Shown: positions 1-10,800 of the stretch, piece after piece | Layout: each line of letters begins with the position of its first letter | Numbering within the stretch: the stretch's first letter is position 1 | Assembly (NCBI GenBank): GCA_030144725.1 | Contig: JASKMD010000031.1 | Coordinates: 1,965,344 to 2,029,343, forward strand | Origin: Haematococcus lacustris | Taxonomy: Eukaryota; Chlorophyta; Chlorophyceae; Chlamydomonadales; Haematococcaceae | Length of the DNA: 64,000 nt | Direction: 5' to 3' | Notes under the pieces: model-generated | Told to the model about the DNA's origin: nothing | Seen by the model: only the letters and a program-made list of their open reading frames with translations | Database searches by the model: none | Translations under genes and position numbers: made by a program

Positions 1-49
1 CTATTCATCTGTGATACTGCATGTCACACGTCCTGCTCCTTGCTTGCAG

Positions 50-1077
50 GCCTGCTGCAGCGTGGGTGGAACAAGCTGCTGGGAGTGGGGCTAGGGCCCA
101 CCAATCCCGGCCTAGCCAGTGAGCTCGCCTCCTCCGCCGCTGCCGCCTACTGGCTCTTGGGACCCACCCCCACCAGCGCCCTGCTACCCCCTACCTACAC
201 CCCCCCTGGGGCCAGCAGCAGCAGCAGCAGCAGCAGCTGCGCCCCCCTCCCCCTGCAGCCCACTGCCTCCCTGGTGCTTGGCAGCACCCCCTCGCCTGCA
301 AGCCTGGTCGCCTTGAGCAGCAGCCCTTCCAGTTGGTTGGGCCTCAGCATGGAGCTGGGGGAGGCAGGCAGGCGGGGGCCGCTTGATACCTCCCCCAGCC
401 AGCTGCCGCTGCCACCTCCATCAGAGTCAGGGCAAGGTCGGGACACGGATGTGGGCGTGGGGGGAGCGGGTCAGTGGGGAGGAGGTGGGGGTGGGGGCAG
501 GGGGCAGGGGGGGCTGCAGGGGCCCCCCAGGGGCCGTGTGGGGGCGGGCGGCAGGGTGGGGCCTGCCGCACTGCACTGCAAGGCCCAGGAGCTGCCGCTG
601 TACTGCAGCCGCCAGGACTGCACACGCTTTGCATACGCCATCTACCTGCTCAACAAAGACGTGGAGCAGGTGATGCAGGTGAGGGGGAGGTGCGGGGAAG
701 GTGCGGGGAAGGTGAAGGGAAGGTGAGGGGAGGTGCGGGGAAGGTGCGGGGAAGGTGAGGGAGGTGAGGGGAAGGTACGGGGAAGGTGAGGGGAGGTAAG
801 GGGAAGGAGGGCCAAGGGACAGTTAGCGGATAGGAGATGGAGAGGCAGGCGGGGAGCAGGGTGGAGAGGGGGAGAGGGGGTTCAGCTCTAAGCAAACAGC
901 TTGCAAAGTTCACAGCCCATCAGCAAGCATCCCATGGAGCTTGGCAGGGCTGCAGTGGCCCATGCAAACTTGTAAAAGAGTGACACCGCTGCATTTCGAG
1001 GGTCACTGCACGAATGGATGAGGCAGCGTGTGATGCCCCACTGGTGTGTGGGACAGCCTCTGCTTGCGCACGAGTTG

Positions 1078-1123
<46 letters not shown>

Positions 1124-1282
1124 CCTCCTGCTGCTGGGTCCTGCCCGGTCCGGCGAACACCTGTGCTGCCTGCGTGTGACTTGCCTTTGCTGCAGGCCTA
1201 CGACCTGCAGTCATGCGGCCCCAGCCACATCCTGCAGAACCTGTACAAGCTGGCGGTGTTCGCTGCGTCCAGTGTGGCGTGA
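50..1282 (+). CDS. UVRAG/Vps38-like subunit of PI3-kinase (Vps34) complex, C-terminal exons (partial)
   Basis: Two exons are visible: 50-678 (acceptor TTGCAG before 50, donor GTGAGG at 679) and 1,196-1,282 (acceptor GCTGCAG, stop TGA at 1,280-1,282). They join in phase 0. The joined C-terminus contains PLYCSRQDCTRFAYAIYLLN followed by KDVEQVMQ and, from the second exon, AYDLQSC. The phenylalanine-rich strand plus 'LLNKDVEQ' is the pattern I know from the end of UVRAG/Vps38/Atg14 proteins, which help Vps34 make PI3P for autophagy and endosomal traffic. Exon 1 also encodes long low-complexity Ser, Gly and Pro stretches, with a CAG run at 214-238 giving poly-Ser. The N-terminal coiled coil lies upstream of the window. 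Family assignment rests on a short motif, so it is probable rather than certain. The 517-bp intron holds a (CTG)n run. Confidence 0.55.
1078..1121. repeat. (CTG)n trinucleotide microsatellite in intron
   Basis: About 14-15 CTG units lie in the last intron of the UVRAG-like gene, just before its terminal exon. It looks coding in several frames but has no splice support. Confidence 0.9.
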
Positions 1283-1285
1283 GGA

Positions 1286-1441
1286 CCGTCAAGGCTGTCA
1301 AGGCTGTCAAAGCTGCCAAGGCTGTCAAGGCAGTCAAGGCAGTCAAGGCAGTCAAGGCAGTCAAGGCTGTCAAGGCAGTCAAGGCAGTCAAGGCAGTCAA
1401 GGCAGTCAAGGCAGTCAAGGCTGTCAAGGCTGTCAAGGCTG
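1286..1441. repeat. 9-bp minisatellite in the 3' UTR
   Basis: About 17 copies of the unit TCAAGGCAG/TCAAGGCTG start four bases after the stop codon of the UVRAG-like gene. Because 9 is a multiple of 3, all frames stay open and give spurious repetitive ORFs. Confidence 0.92.
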
Positions 1442-1944
1442 GAGGGGGGCATGCGGGGAGGTCCACAAGCACGTGGTGGCCTCAGGGGGTGGGAGGCAAT
1501 GACGCAAGGCCTGCCTGTGTGGCAGTCCGCTTTGACCAGTCAGGGGCCACAACCTGGGTTTAGATCAGTGGTGCTTAAGAATGGACCCGCTTGGCAGGGT
1601 GGAGGGCAAGGCCTACTCCATACAAGAAACGTTCGGGGAATGCTGGGCCCAACTCTTGGAAGCCGTCGACCCACCAGCCAGTGCTGCTGGTGCGGCCCCC
1701 TTCAACACGTGTCCGCCAAGCTACTCCATGCAAGAGACCTTTCAGGTTGATCACTTTGAAGAGGTTGATGATGGGGCGTGTCACTCAGCTCGTGGCCCTG
1801 CTGGCTGTGCCCAACATGTCTCGTGGCACATGGCCACATGGTGATGTATAGGCTCTTTAAGTACAACCCATGGCTGGCAAAACACAAGGACTGGGCCTTA
1901 TCTGCCAAGACCTCAGCTGGGTAAACTCAGCCTGGCATGAGGCG
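1442..1944. other. Intergenic DNA with a dispersed repeat fragment
   Basis: No gene is supported here. A stretch at about 1,636-1,712 is clearly related to 8,514-8,600 (shared words such as TGCTGCTGGTGCGG and GTGTCCGCCAAGCT), so it is a dispersed repeat or a copied piece of the locus at 8.5 kb. Confidence 0.5.
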
Positions 1945-2040
1945 AACCCTGGACCAGTCGAATCCTGGACCACAGTCCCAGTCATTCCACTTCTTGTAGC
2001 CTGCCCTGTCCACCTAAATATCTGTGTCTTCAATTGTAGA
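1945..2040. repeat. Duplicated segment copy A, left part (interrupted by LINE)
   Basis: This stretch matches 14,248-14,340 nearly base for base. The match stops at the LINE insertion and resumes at 5,343, so copy A is the same duplicated segment split by a retrotransposon. Confidence 0.85.
2028..2040. repeat. 13-bp target-site duplication, left (CTTCAATTGTAGA)
   Basis: CTTCAATTGTAGA occurs here and again at 5,330-5,342, immediately flanking the LINE. The unoccupied paralogous site at about 14,330-14,343 carries the related word once. Confidence 0.9.
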
Positions 2041-5000
2041 TGATGATGTGGCTTACACCGCTTAAGCCGTCAGCCGTTAGGCTGCTAGGCCGCCCTCCCC
2101 CTCTAGGGGTTCGGGACTTTCTGTAACGCACTTCAAAGCAAGGTGCACAAACAAAGGTGCACATGGGCTCAACATGAAGTCATGCAAATTCTCATTATTG
2201 TTCTGTAAAGTCATGGCAAACTCCGGCTGCTCCCTGATGGAACTCGTGGCAGTGCACTCAAAGATGAAATGCATGGCGTCATCCACTACCCCCTCTGTGC
2301 ATCTGGTGCATGTGCGATCAATGAAAGTTACCCCCTCAAACCGAGCCTTCTCCACCCCCAGACCGCTGTTGCCTAACCTGAACCTAGTCAAGCTCGTGCG
2401 AACTTCTGTAGATAGCTGTCTGTTAAGCAGGTGTGATTGATGCCAATGCCGTCCCCATGCTTGAACCATGCAGCATACGAACATCTCTCCCGATGCACCG
2501 TCTCAGGCAATCTAGGGTCTCCCTCAAACCCAACCCAACGCCTCCCCCACCTCTCGAGCCACTTCACTTCCATAGCCTTGGTGCCTAGGACCATGTCCGG
2601 GCTCAAGGTGAACTCACCCCCCATCAGCTCTCTGGCGGCAAGCTGGAACTGAGCACTCCAGCTGGCCTGGCAACCCCTGCCTAACTCCACATCTGCCTTG
2701 ATGACCCTCATTAGCAGGTCACTGTGGGATAGTTTGGCAGTGTTCCAGAACTTGCATGCAGCCCTAAGCCAGTAAAGTTGGAGGGGCAGCTGCCCCAACT
2801 CATGCAGCACCATCAGGCCTGACACTGAGCCACGTACCCTGGCAGCAAACCTGAGAAAGCTGAGCATGCGTGTTTGCACTGGGTCGGAGAGCTGCATACC
2901 GTGCCCAAGGAAGGCAGTGCCCCATACCTGGCTGCCATACAGCCCTAAGGGGAGCACAAACGCTCTAATGAGGTGACACAGGGCATAGGGATCATGCAGG
3001 ACCCCATACTGTCTAGCACGCTTGCACGCCTGGCGCATGGCGAGGAACATGCCAGCCCTCATATGAGTGGCAGCAAAAGCAGGGGTGGCGCTGGGGTTGA
3101 AGTGCATGCCTAAGTACTTGAACTCTCACACCACAGGCAGGATCTCATGCTTGTACCCAATGCTAGGTGCTGCTGTTTGTGAGTTGCCATTGAAGACCAT
3201 CACCTTTGACTTGCCCACATTGACTGTAAGGTGTTTCCTGTCTGCAAAGCCTTGAAGCTGGCAGACCAGCCGCTGCAGCCCGTGGGGCGAGGTGCTCACC
3301 AGGGTCAAGTCATCAGCATACATGAAGTGGGTGACAGGTGTGCCTTGCACCCTCACAGCATCAACAGGACCCAGGAACTCCTTACTAATGTCGTGAACAT
3401 AGAGAGCAAACAGGAGTGGGCTGATGGGGCAGCCTTGCTTGACACCTTGGTCCGGAATCACTGGGGGGGTGCGGTGGGGGCCATCTATCAGCACATAGCT
3501 ATCATCCCTATACAGACCCTCCAGGCAGGCAAGCAAGGGCTGTGGCAGCTTGACCCCAACCCTAAAGTGCTCCCACAATTGTTGTCGAGGTATGTGGTCA
3601 TAGGCCTGTTTGAAGTCAATGAAGGCAGTGTAAAGCTTGCGGTGCTTGGCATCTGCGCTAGCCTTTTGAGCGTGGACAAGATGGCGCAGAATGAACATGG
3701 GTTGCATGGTGCTGCGTCCCGGGATGAACCCAAACTGCTCAGCTGGCAGCACTTTGTGTGTCATGCACCAGGCAGTCAGCACGTGCCGCAAGACGTCAGC
3801 ATACAGGCGGTACAACACACTACTCACAGCAAGCATTCTGTACTTCTTGGGGTCTGTGGGGTCTGTGTCCTTGAAGAGGGGGCTGATCCTAGCTACCTTC
3901 CAAGCCGCAGGGATATTCCCAGTGCGCATCATGCTGTGAAACCATGTGGCAAGCAGAGGGAGCAACAAGTATGTGGTAACACCCTCCTCAACTGTGCGGG
4001 CGTGCTTGATGAAGGGGGCTGGGACCCCATCCAGGCCAGGTGTTGTGTCATTGTTGAGTTCACGAAGTTGTGCTTGAACAATGGATGTGATGTTGTCAAG
4101 ATGGGGCAGCTCATAGGCAGGCGGATGTGTTGTGACAGGGGCAGGGGCAGGGACAGAGTGAAGTCTGCCTCTCCCAAGAGGGACGGCTTGCAAATGGGCA
4201 GGCACAGCTTGCCTGGTCCAGGCTGGCTCAGGGATCACATCAGGTGCTTCATGTGCCTCAATGGTGGTTGTGAAGTAGGCCTGCAGATGCTGATGCCACT
4301 TGTCAATGGGAACCATGGACTGCTGGCGTGCGTGCTTGACTCGGAGCATCTTGAGTGCATCCCCAGGGTTGTGCTTGAGCATGTCTAGAAGCTTGGCAGC
4401 TCTGTGCTTGGACCACGCAGACTTAGCTCTCGCAACCAGCCTCCTATAGGCCTGCTTTCTAGCCCTGTAAAGGTGCAAGGCCTCCCCGCTACGCAGAGCC
4501 TGCCAGAGTGCGGCTTTAGCCTCCTTGCATGACCGGTCAAACCAGGCAGGCTTAACTGTGGTGTGCTTGTCAACGCGTGCCAACGGGCAGAGCCTTGGCT
4601 TGAGCATCCCCGCACTGCCCGCAGCCCGTGATATGATGTCATGCACAAAGCGGTTGATGGAGTCAGGGTGTGTGCCTTGCTCAACAGCCTGCTGGACAGC
4701 CATGACCTCCTCTTCCAAGGCAATAAGGGCACCCACATACCGTGCAGCCTGATCTGGCTTCCATTGCAACTGTGGGCCAGTGTGGCAGTCAGCATTGCAG
4801 GTGTGAATGGGCGTAGTGGCTTGTGCTGGTGCCTTGAAAGACAGGGTGATGGGGGAGTGGTCAAACTCATGACAAGCGTCGGGAAAGGAAGATGTGTGGC
4901 TCAAAGAGTAAACCGACTCAGACATGATGATGTGCTCCGTGCGGGTGCTAGCTCTACAGGTGCGCTGCCCCATGTCCCCATGTCCCCTGCCGGTAGTGGC

Positions 5001-5329
5001 AACAAGGCCTGTAGCTGACAGCACGTCAATCAACTCCCTGCCCGCTTGGTTAGACTTGGCCGGGCCAATCCTTGGCACGCAAAGCTCCGGATGCTGCATG
5101 GACCAGCCATGGAGGTCACTTATCTCGCTTAGCTTGCCTAAATGAGAGTTCAGGTCACCCATCAGGAGGACATGTGGTGTGTGTGATGTAGCCTCCTGGA
5201 GCTCTAGCAGCAAGTGGTTGAAGTGCTCAGAGACATTGTGAGCGGGGGGTATGTAGCCCACACCCAGCAACACATCGCCCTCAAGTCCACACACACACCC
5301 TGCCAGCCTGACCCAAAGCAGCTGCATGG
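2041..5329 (-). mobile_element. 5'-truncated non-LTR retrotransposon (LINE), inserted with TSD
   Basis: The element runs on the minus strand and lies exactly between two 13-bp direct repeats. Its 3' end (2,041) finishes in the short tail CATCATCA rather than poly(A). The 5' end begins inside the endonuclease domain, the usual outcome of incomplete target-primed reverse transcription. The host segment it broke is present unbroken at 14,248-14,595. The element's coding region is described separately. Clade was not determined: the endonuclease type (apurinic-like), single long ORF and C-terminal zinc knuckle would fit L1-like or related chlorophyte LINEs. Confidence 0.9.
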
Positions 5330-5345
5330 CTTCAATTGTAGACAA
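2077..5345 (-). pseudogene. LINE ORF: AP endonuclease - reverse transcriptase - zinc knuckle (disrupted)
   Basis: Read on the minus strand from about 5,345, with the first few codons in flanking DNA. The endonuclease part shows LLMGDLNSHLG (the GDxN motif) and EFDHSPITLSF (the C-terminal D-H motif). The reverse transcriptase follows, with FIDFKQAYDHI and the catalytic box MYADDLTLVS near 3,320. A TGA at 3,126-3,128 interrupts the same frame (ILPVV-stop-EFKYLG). The frame then continues to about 2,390, where a frameshift leads into a CTRC...HFIFEC zinc-knuckle tail ending near 2,077. The conserved N-terminal endonuclease residues are missing because of the 5' truncation. One stop plus one frameshift indicates a dead copy, unless the stop is a sequencing error. 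Confidence 0.88.
5330..5342. repeat. 13-bp target-site duplication, right (CTTCAATTGTAGA)
   Basis: This is the right-hand partner of 2,028-2,040 and is identical over 13 bp. Confidence 0.9.
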
Positions 5346-5593
5346 ACCCAGTCAGCAGCATCTGCCCAAGCCCGTGCAGCTCTGCAATGCATTGCAATAT
5401 GACATTGCACTCAAATCCGGTCTGAGCCTGCTCCACATTGCGTCATGCAGTTTATGTACGAGCGGGACACACCCCTGCTGGCCATGGCCTCCCCACACCA
5501 GCTGATCCGTGACACCGCCCTGCACCAAGCCCGGGCGTCGGGGTCGCCATACCAGCCACCTCATCAGTACTCCCCTCAGCCTGGCACCCCTCC
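5343..5593 (+). repeat. Duplicated segment copy A, right part (contains a copied exon piece)
   Basis: It is near-identical to 14,344-14,595. It includes a copy of the start of exon 12 of the coiled-coil gene (FMYERDTPLLAMAS, after the acceptor GTCATGCAG), and the homology ends after CACCCCTCCCC. Here the copied exon runs into unrelated Fanzor-like sequence, so it is a pseudo-exon. Confidence 0.8.
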
Positions 5594-5649
5594 CCGCACT
5601 GTGGAGTGTGGTGCGGGGTTTCGCAAGTGTGGAGTGGAGTGTGGGTCGG

Positions 5650-6914
5650 GGTTCCGCAAGGTGGTGGAGCAGCCCAACGGGCCCAACACGGATCCCTGGC
5701 TTGACAGGCTTGTGATCGTGGATGAGTTCCGCATCAGCTGTGTAAGCTCGTCTGTGCACGCCCGCCAGCCATGTGAGTTGCACCTGCCAGATGACCGCCC
5801 TAGGCCCGCAGACGGGGTACCCCCAGCAGGCCAGGTCAACCACCGGCTGTTGCGCCCAGCCTGGAGCCTGCGGCACGCTAAGTGTGTGCGGGGCCTGAAG
5901 TGGTGCCATGAGGTGCCGCCCAACCCCCCTCCCCCTCCCCCTCCCCCTCCCCCAGCCCAGGACCCCCCTCCACCTCCCCCTGCCTAGGACCAGCCCCCTG
6001 CCCAGCCCCCAAAAGACGAAGAAGAAGAAAGAGAAGAAAGAAGAAAACTACTCCAGTACAAACCGGCGTGCATTAAGGGAGGAGCTTCCGCCTGTGGCGC
6101 GGCTTGCTCCCACCTCCAAACGTTGGACACAGGCTGGACATGTCCCCACCAAGCTGCCCTAGCTGTAGCCACAGACCACAGCTAACAGCCAAGGCAAATA
6201 AAGAGGCATAAGAGGAGCAAAGACCAGTGCACTCGGCAGCTGGACCTATCTCTTCTCCTCGTTGACGAGAGCAGCTCCCGCCTTGTCCGTCGGATGTCGC
6301 ACTAAAAGCTGAAGTTTAGGCTCCAAAAGTCCAAACTTCAGCTGTCAGCCAACGTCCCGCGTTGAGGTAGCTCTGCTCCCTCCTTGACAACGCCAGCAAC
6401 TCCACAACAGCTCGATGACCCGCAACGGTCGTGTGCGGCACCCGGACCTCATTTGTATTCCGCTGGACAAAGCGGTGCCCGTTCAAGCCTGGGAAGGCTG
6501 TCCCGTTGCATCCCGGTTTATATACCGCTGGGTGCGGTGGTGAGGTAGCTTAGCCAATCCGTGCGACCGAAGTCAACGCGGATTGTTACCAGGGCCACCG
6601 CGTGGAGGTGCCTCACCGCCAGCCCCACCAGCCCCCACCTGACCCAGTCCCACCACCTCAGGCCCCCCCATGGGGCAGGTGGCTGGACCGGGACACCAAC
6701 CCGTGCCTCAAATTCCAACGCATTGGGGAGAGCATGCAGCACCCCCCTGGAGCTGTGCAGCTGGACTGACCTGAAGGCCCTACCCCCCGTTGGCAAGGAG
6801 TACCAGCAGCGCTACAAGCTGGTCAATGACCGGTTGCCCAAGGTCAGGCAGAGGCTGAACCGGGCTGTAGAGTACCGGTGGGGTATTGATGGTCGGGCCC
6901 GCAACAATGTGTAG
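5650..6914 (+). pseudogene. Fanzor-like (eukaryotic TnpB) RNA-guided nuclease, subfamily A copy 1, C-terminal remnant
   Basis: Two blocks of one protein are recognisable. The first (about 5,650-5,990) contains LVIVDEFRISCVSSSV, then a Cys (RQPCE), LLRPAW and RGLKWC, ending in a proline run. This matches the beta-strand plus 'DEFRTS' motif and zinc-ribbon region of Fanzor/TnpB proteins. The second (about 6,640-6,914) contains WLDRDTNPCLKF and RIGESM, matching the RuvC-III 'RDxNAA' motif with its catalytic Asp, then a basic tail ending ...GIDGRARNNV-stop. A related copy lies at 59,885-60,595. The two blocks are separated by about 620 bp absent from that copy. A stop follows the proline run and an extra base shifts the frame near 6,750, so the copy is inactive. 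The N-terminal half is missing. Family assignment is from motif recognition. Confidence 0.55.
6010..6635. other. Insertion between RuvC blocks of Fanzor-like copy A1
   Basis: Relative to the copy at 60 kb, where the proline-rich linker runs straight into the RuvC-III block, this copy carries about 620 extra bases. They begin with a purine-rich GAAGAAG run (6,016-6,050). They include a hairpin at 6,308-6,342 (arms GCTGAAGTTTaGG and CCAAACTTCAGC, 10-nt loop). No ORF of note was found. It may be a spliceosomal intron or a nested element; no TSD was recognised. Confidence 0.4.
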
Positions 6915-7137
6915 GCCCTAGTAGTTTGCACAGGCTTTTAGCCTTTCAAGCATTAAGCTGTTAGTTTTGATGAGGTGCCCAGTGGTCAAAGGGTTTGCCC
7001 CAAAAACGTGCCATCGGTGTGGGGTTTGCAGTCATCAAGGGTGCGACCGAGGCTACCACAACCTGTTTGTAGTAGCTGAGTGAGATTACCCGCAGTCCAG
7101 CATGTTGCTCCTTGTTGAACAAGTTTTGTTTGTCTGG
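6915..7137 (+). other. Conserved non-coding block 3' of Fanzor-like ORF (candidate omega-RNA / right element)
   Basis: From the ORF stop to about 7,137 this sequence aligns with 60,592-60,803. It includes a perfect 35-bp match (7,018-7,052 versus 60,684-60,718) despite stops and indels, and the similarity fades after TCTGG. In characterised TnpB and Fanzor loci the guide RNA scaffold lies at the 3' end of the nuclease gene and ends at the transposon right end. The position here fits, but no RNA evidence is available and the identification is inference. Confidence 0.35.
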
Positions 7138-7862
7138 CATGAGGCTGCTGAAAGTTGAGCTCCACTGTGCACGCTGCAGGCCCCATGCAGCAGTTCCAGG
7201 CATTCAACGCAGCCCCTATCTGCAGGGATATTGTGCTGACCTGCTTGAAGCCCGGGCCACCTTCCACCCGGCTGCTGCCTAGCTGGTCCGGCCCAGTGCT
7301 CAGGTGTCATGCCGTCATTGCATGTAATCAATTCATAGTATCGAATTCACAACGCGTCCCATCGCGTGACAACCACGTCGATGACTCAATGTCTCGAAGT
7401 CACAGCCACCTGTGAAAGGTACCGTGTCGCGATGTAGGCCAAGTGTCAGGCCAAGTGTGATTACTCTGGCGGGTTAGTCCAGTTATGTTTCTTGTTATGG
7501 CTACATCAATGCATAAACCCAGAACAATTACAATAGCCACTCCCCACCCTATCCCTGGTGAGATGAACCGGACCCATCCCACCCACCCACCCAGCTCACC
7601 CCAATCCACCACACTTTGCCCACCTCACTCAGCTCACGCCCATTCCGCACCCCACCATCAACACGACGCCGGCACACTTCCCCAAGCAATATGCTCCTCC
7701 ATGCCGGCCTGCACGACCAGCTAGCTTGCATGTGACGAGCTGCCAACGAGGAGCTGGAGATGGCGAGATGGGGCGCTATGGGCTGTTTCCCCGCCAGGTG
7801 AGCGCGACACTTGGGACAGCCATGTACCAGTATGTTTAATTGAATGCATTGCACCTCCGCAG
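7138..7862. other. Intergenic sequence, nothing recognised
   Basis: Short ORFs only, with no splice-supported exon or repeat seen. Confidence 0.5.
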
Positions 7863-10800
7863 AGACACACCCACCATCGTGGAAGCTATACCTGTTCGCC
7901 AGCCTTCCGTGCATAACAGCCCACCGGCCCAGGTCCAGGGTCCAACCGTTCCTCCGGTTGCTTCCTTGCCTGATGAGCTTCAGCTGTACCGCGAGCAATG
8001 CAGCGCAGGTACGGCTTGGCTCCTGCTGAGCTGCTGGTGGTCCCAGACCTACATGGCGCTCTCCAGCTTCAGGGAGTGCTGCCCCCCACCCAGATTGACC
8101 ATCTTAATTCCTACCCAAACCTCTGACTTTATGCCAGCGCCTGCAATGCGGCTTAGTTTCGGTGTAATGCAGCTTGAAGTGTGGGTCTAGCTACGAACAG
8201 TTACATGACCCAAGGCTGCGAGGCCTACCATTGTCATGGGGCTCCTACCACACCGCAAAGGCGCATTGACATTGCACATGACAGTCAAATAGCCTCTTGA
8301 CCGTCACAATATGATTACAGGGCTCCTGCTGGGGCACAGCAGCAGGGTGCAATCACAATGCACACAAAAAACAGCCTCTTGCCAAGCCCTGTAGCTCTAC
8401 TGCGGTGCTGAGGATGGGTGGCTTCAGCAGCTTTGCCCTTGGCCTTGCATTTGCCCTTGGTGGGCTGGGCGGGGTCGCCTTCCTGCTCAGCGCTTGTGCG
8501 TGTGGCTGGCGGGGGAATGCTGGGTCCAACCCATTGAAGCTGTCGACCCCACTCGACAGTGCTGCTGGTGCGGTACCCTCTGACAGGTGTCCGCCAAGCT
8601 GCTGCTATGGTCATGGCCATGGAGCAGCAGCTGAACCTGGAACGCTCACGCAGACAACAGGTCCGGGTCAGAGTCATCGCAGGTCAGGAACAGGGCAGGG
8701 GGCAGGGTCAGGCAGGCTGGATTACGGTCAGGTGAGGCTCTGGTGGCCCTGTCCAGCCCCTCTCACACACATCATAAGACCAAGGCAGGGGGCCACCTGC
8801 AGCCCCAAGCCCCCCTCCCTGCTGCCTATGAGGACGAGGTAGGTTTGCCTGGTGGCCGGGGCCTGCTGCTGCTGGCTGAGATGCAGTGGTGGGTATGATG
8901 GGCGCAGGCTGAGGCGGATGTGCAGGTCCTGCTAGCAGCCATTCATGGCGAGCGGGAGCAAGCAGACAGTGCCGTGCGGGAAATGGCAGCCGCCCTGCAC
9001 CTGGTGGGTGCTGCAAGAGGTTAGGTGAAGATGGCTTCTAGATGAACCTAAGGTCTTGCTGGTACTCCTTGCCTGTGGTCGCGCCCTTTTCAAACATGTC
9101 ATACGGCAGCAAGTTTACATGATCATGGTCAGCACTGGCTAGTCAGCACCTTCATCACCCCAGCAGGCAACCTTTTACCGACGCAGAGGCAAGATCAGGT
9201 CCCCTCACTTTGGTTGGTGATTTGTCTGTATGGAGTACCATCCATTTCTGGCAAACCCATGTTCTTACACGCACATACACTTGGTGCATTCATTGTGGGT
9301 CTGGCCACAAGCAGGTACAGAATTCCTGGCAGCCCACGCTGCTGTCACCGCCTGCCCCCACCTGACGCTCCCTGCGCGTGCTCACCCAGGCAGAGGCCGC
9401 TCCTGGCCGGGGCAAGTTGCAGCTGAAAGCAGAAGAGTTGCCGCATGCAGCCGCAGCCGCCACCACCATCCAGAAGAACTTCAGGGCGTTGGCGGCACGG
9501 AAAGAGTGAGACCCTCCGAACCCTACAGCTTGCCCGCCCCCTCAGGTCCTCAGGTGCCTAGACCTACCCCTGCAGTCAGTGCTGGGTGGGGCACACTCTT
9601 GGCAACACGCTGTGACACTCTCCTGCCAATTCTACACAATACCCCTCTGGGTCAGGCAATAGTGTAGGTGATAGGCGACCATGCCTGTGTGTATGCCATG
9701 TATGAGCCATGTGTATGCCATGAGCATGGGAACTCCACACAGACAAAAACACCGTTTTGTAGGGGTGCACACTGACCGTTCCACTGCAATGAAGGCTCAA
9801 GGTTGAGAGCTAAGGTGCTGAAGCTGGTTCATACACAACAGCATGAGTTTCATGCCCCATCGAGGCCAGGCTTGACTGGATGTCAGCGCTGGGTGGGCAG
9901 CCTGGGCAGGGCTGGGTGATGGCAGGACAGCTTCTCAGCTCGAACACCTGCAGCAGCATCAAGTGCCTCTTGGGGTGCCAGCCCTGAATAGCCACACTGG
10001 CCCACCTCCCTGTTTCTCCCTACGGCTAATTGCTTATTGTTTTATGGCTGATTGTTATATACGTGTTGTGTGTTCTATATCATTATTGTATGTGTCATAT
10101 GTTATATAACTTATTGTTACATGGCCATAGCCATAGCAAATAGCCATAACCATAGTCTGACCTGCAACCTGACTATGGGGCGATGTTCTGGGTCAGGTCG
10201 CTGTCGTGGCCTGCCCCTATCTCTGCCCCTGTTCCTGCCCTTATCCCTGCCCCCATCCCAGCCTCAGCCCCCCCCAGCCTTCCTGCCCTGCCCCTGCCAT
10301 TCCAGGGTTGAGGGCCGGCTGGCGGACATCCTGCGTGGCATAGACCCCGGCCTGGACCCCTCCTCCCTGTCCAGTTCTGCGCAACATCACCTCAGCGGGG
10401 TGAATGCAGCCGGTCCTCCCCGCCGCATGGGGATTAGGGCCAGCATGGAGGTCAGCCAGCATCCCTCAGACCCATCATGCCCACAGCCGTGCACCTGCCA
10501 TGATTCCTGCAAAGCACATCACAACCATGAAACTGTGTGCTGTCAGGTGGTGAAGCTAGGTGCTGCCATACGAGCACATTGTGCCAAGCAGTCAACTACA
10601 GTCAGAGCAGTCAACTGCCCGTGTGCAGTCAACTGCCCTGCCCTGCCCTGCCCTGCCCTGCCCTGCCCTGCCCTGCCCTGCCCTGCCCTGCCCTGCCCTG
10701 CCCTGCCCTGCCCTGCCCTGCCCTGCCCTGCCCTGCCCTGCCCTGCCCTGCCCTGCCCTGCCCTGCCCTGCCCTGCCCTGCCCTGCCCTGCCCTGCCCTG

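Noticed and set aside
3231..4388. 385-codon plus-strand ORF
   Set aside because: It is the antisense shadow of the LINE reverse-transcriptase ORF, which has recognisable catalytic motifs on the minus strand.
6308..6342. Rho-independent-type terminator hairpin
   Set aside because: This is eukaryotic DNA with no T run following, so it is reported only as a hairpin within an insert.
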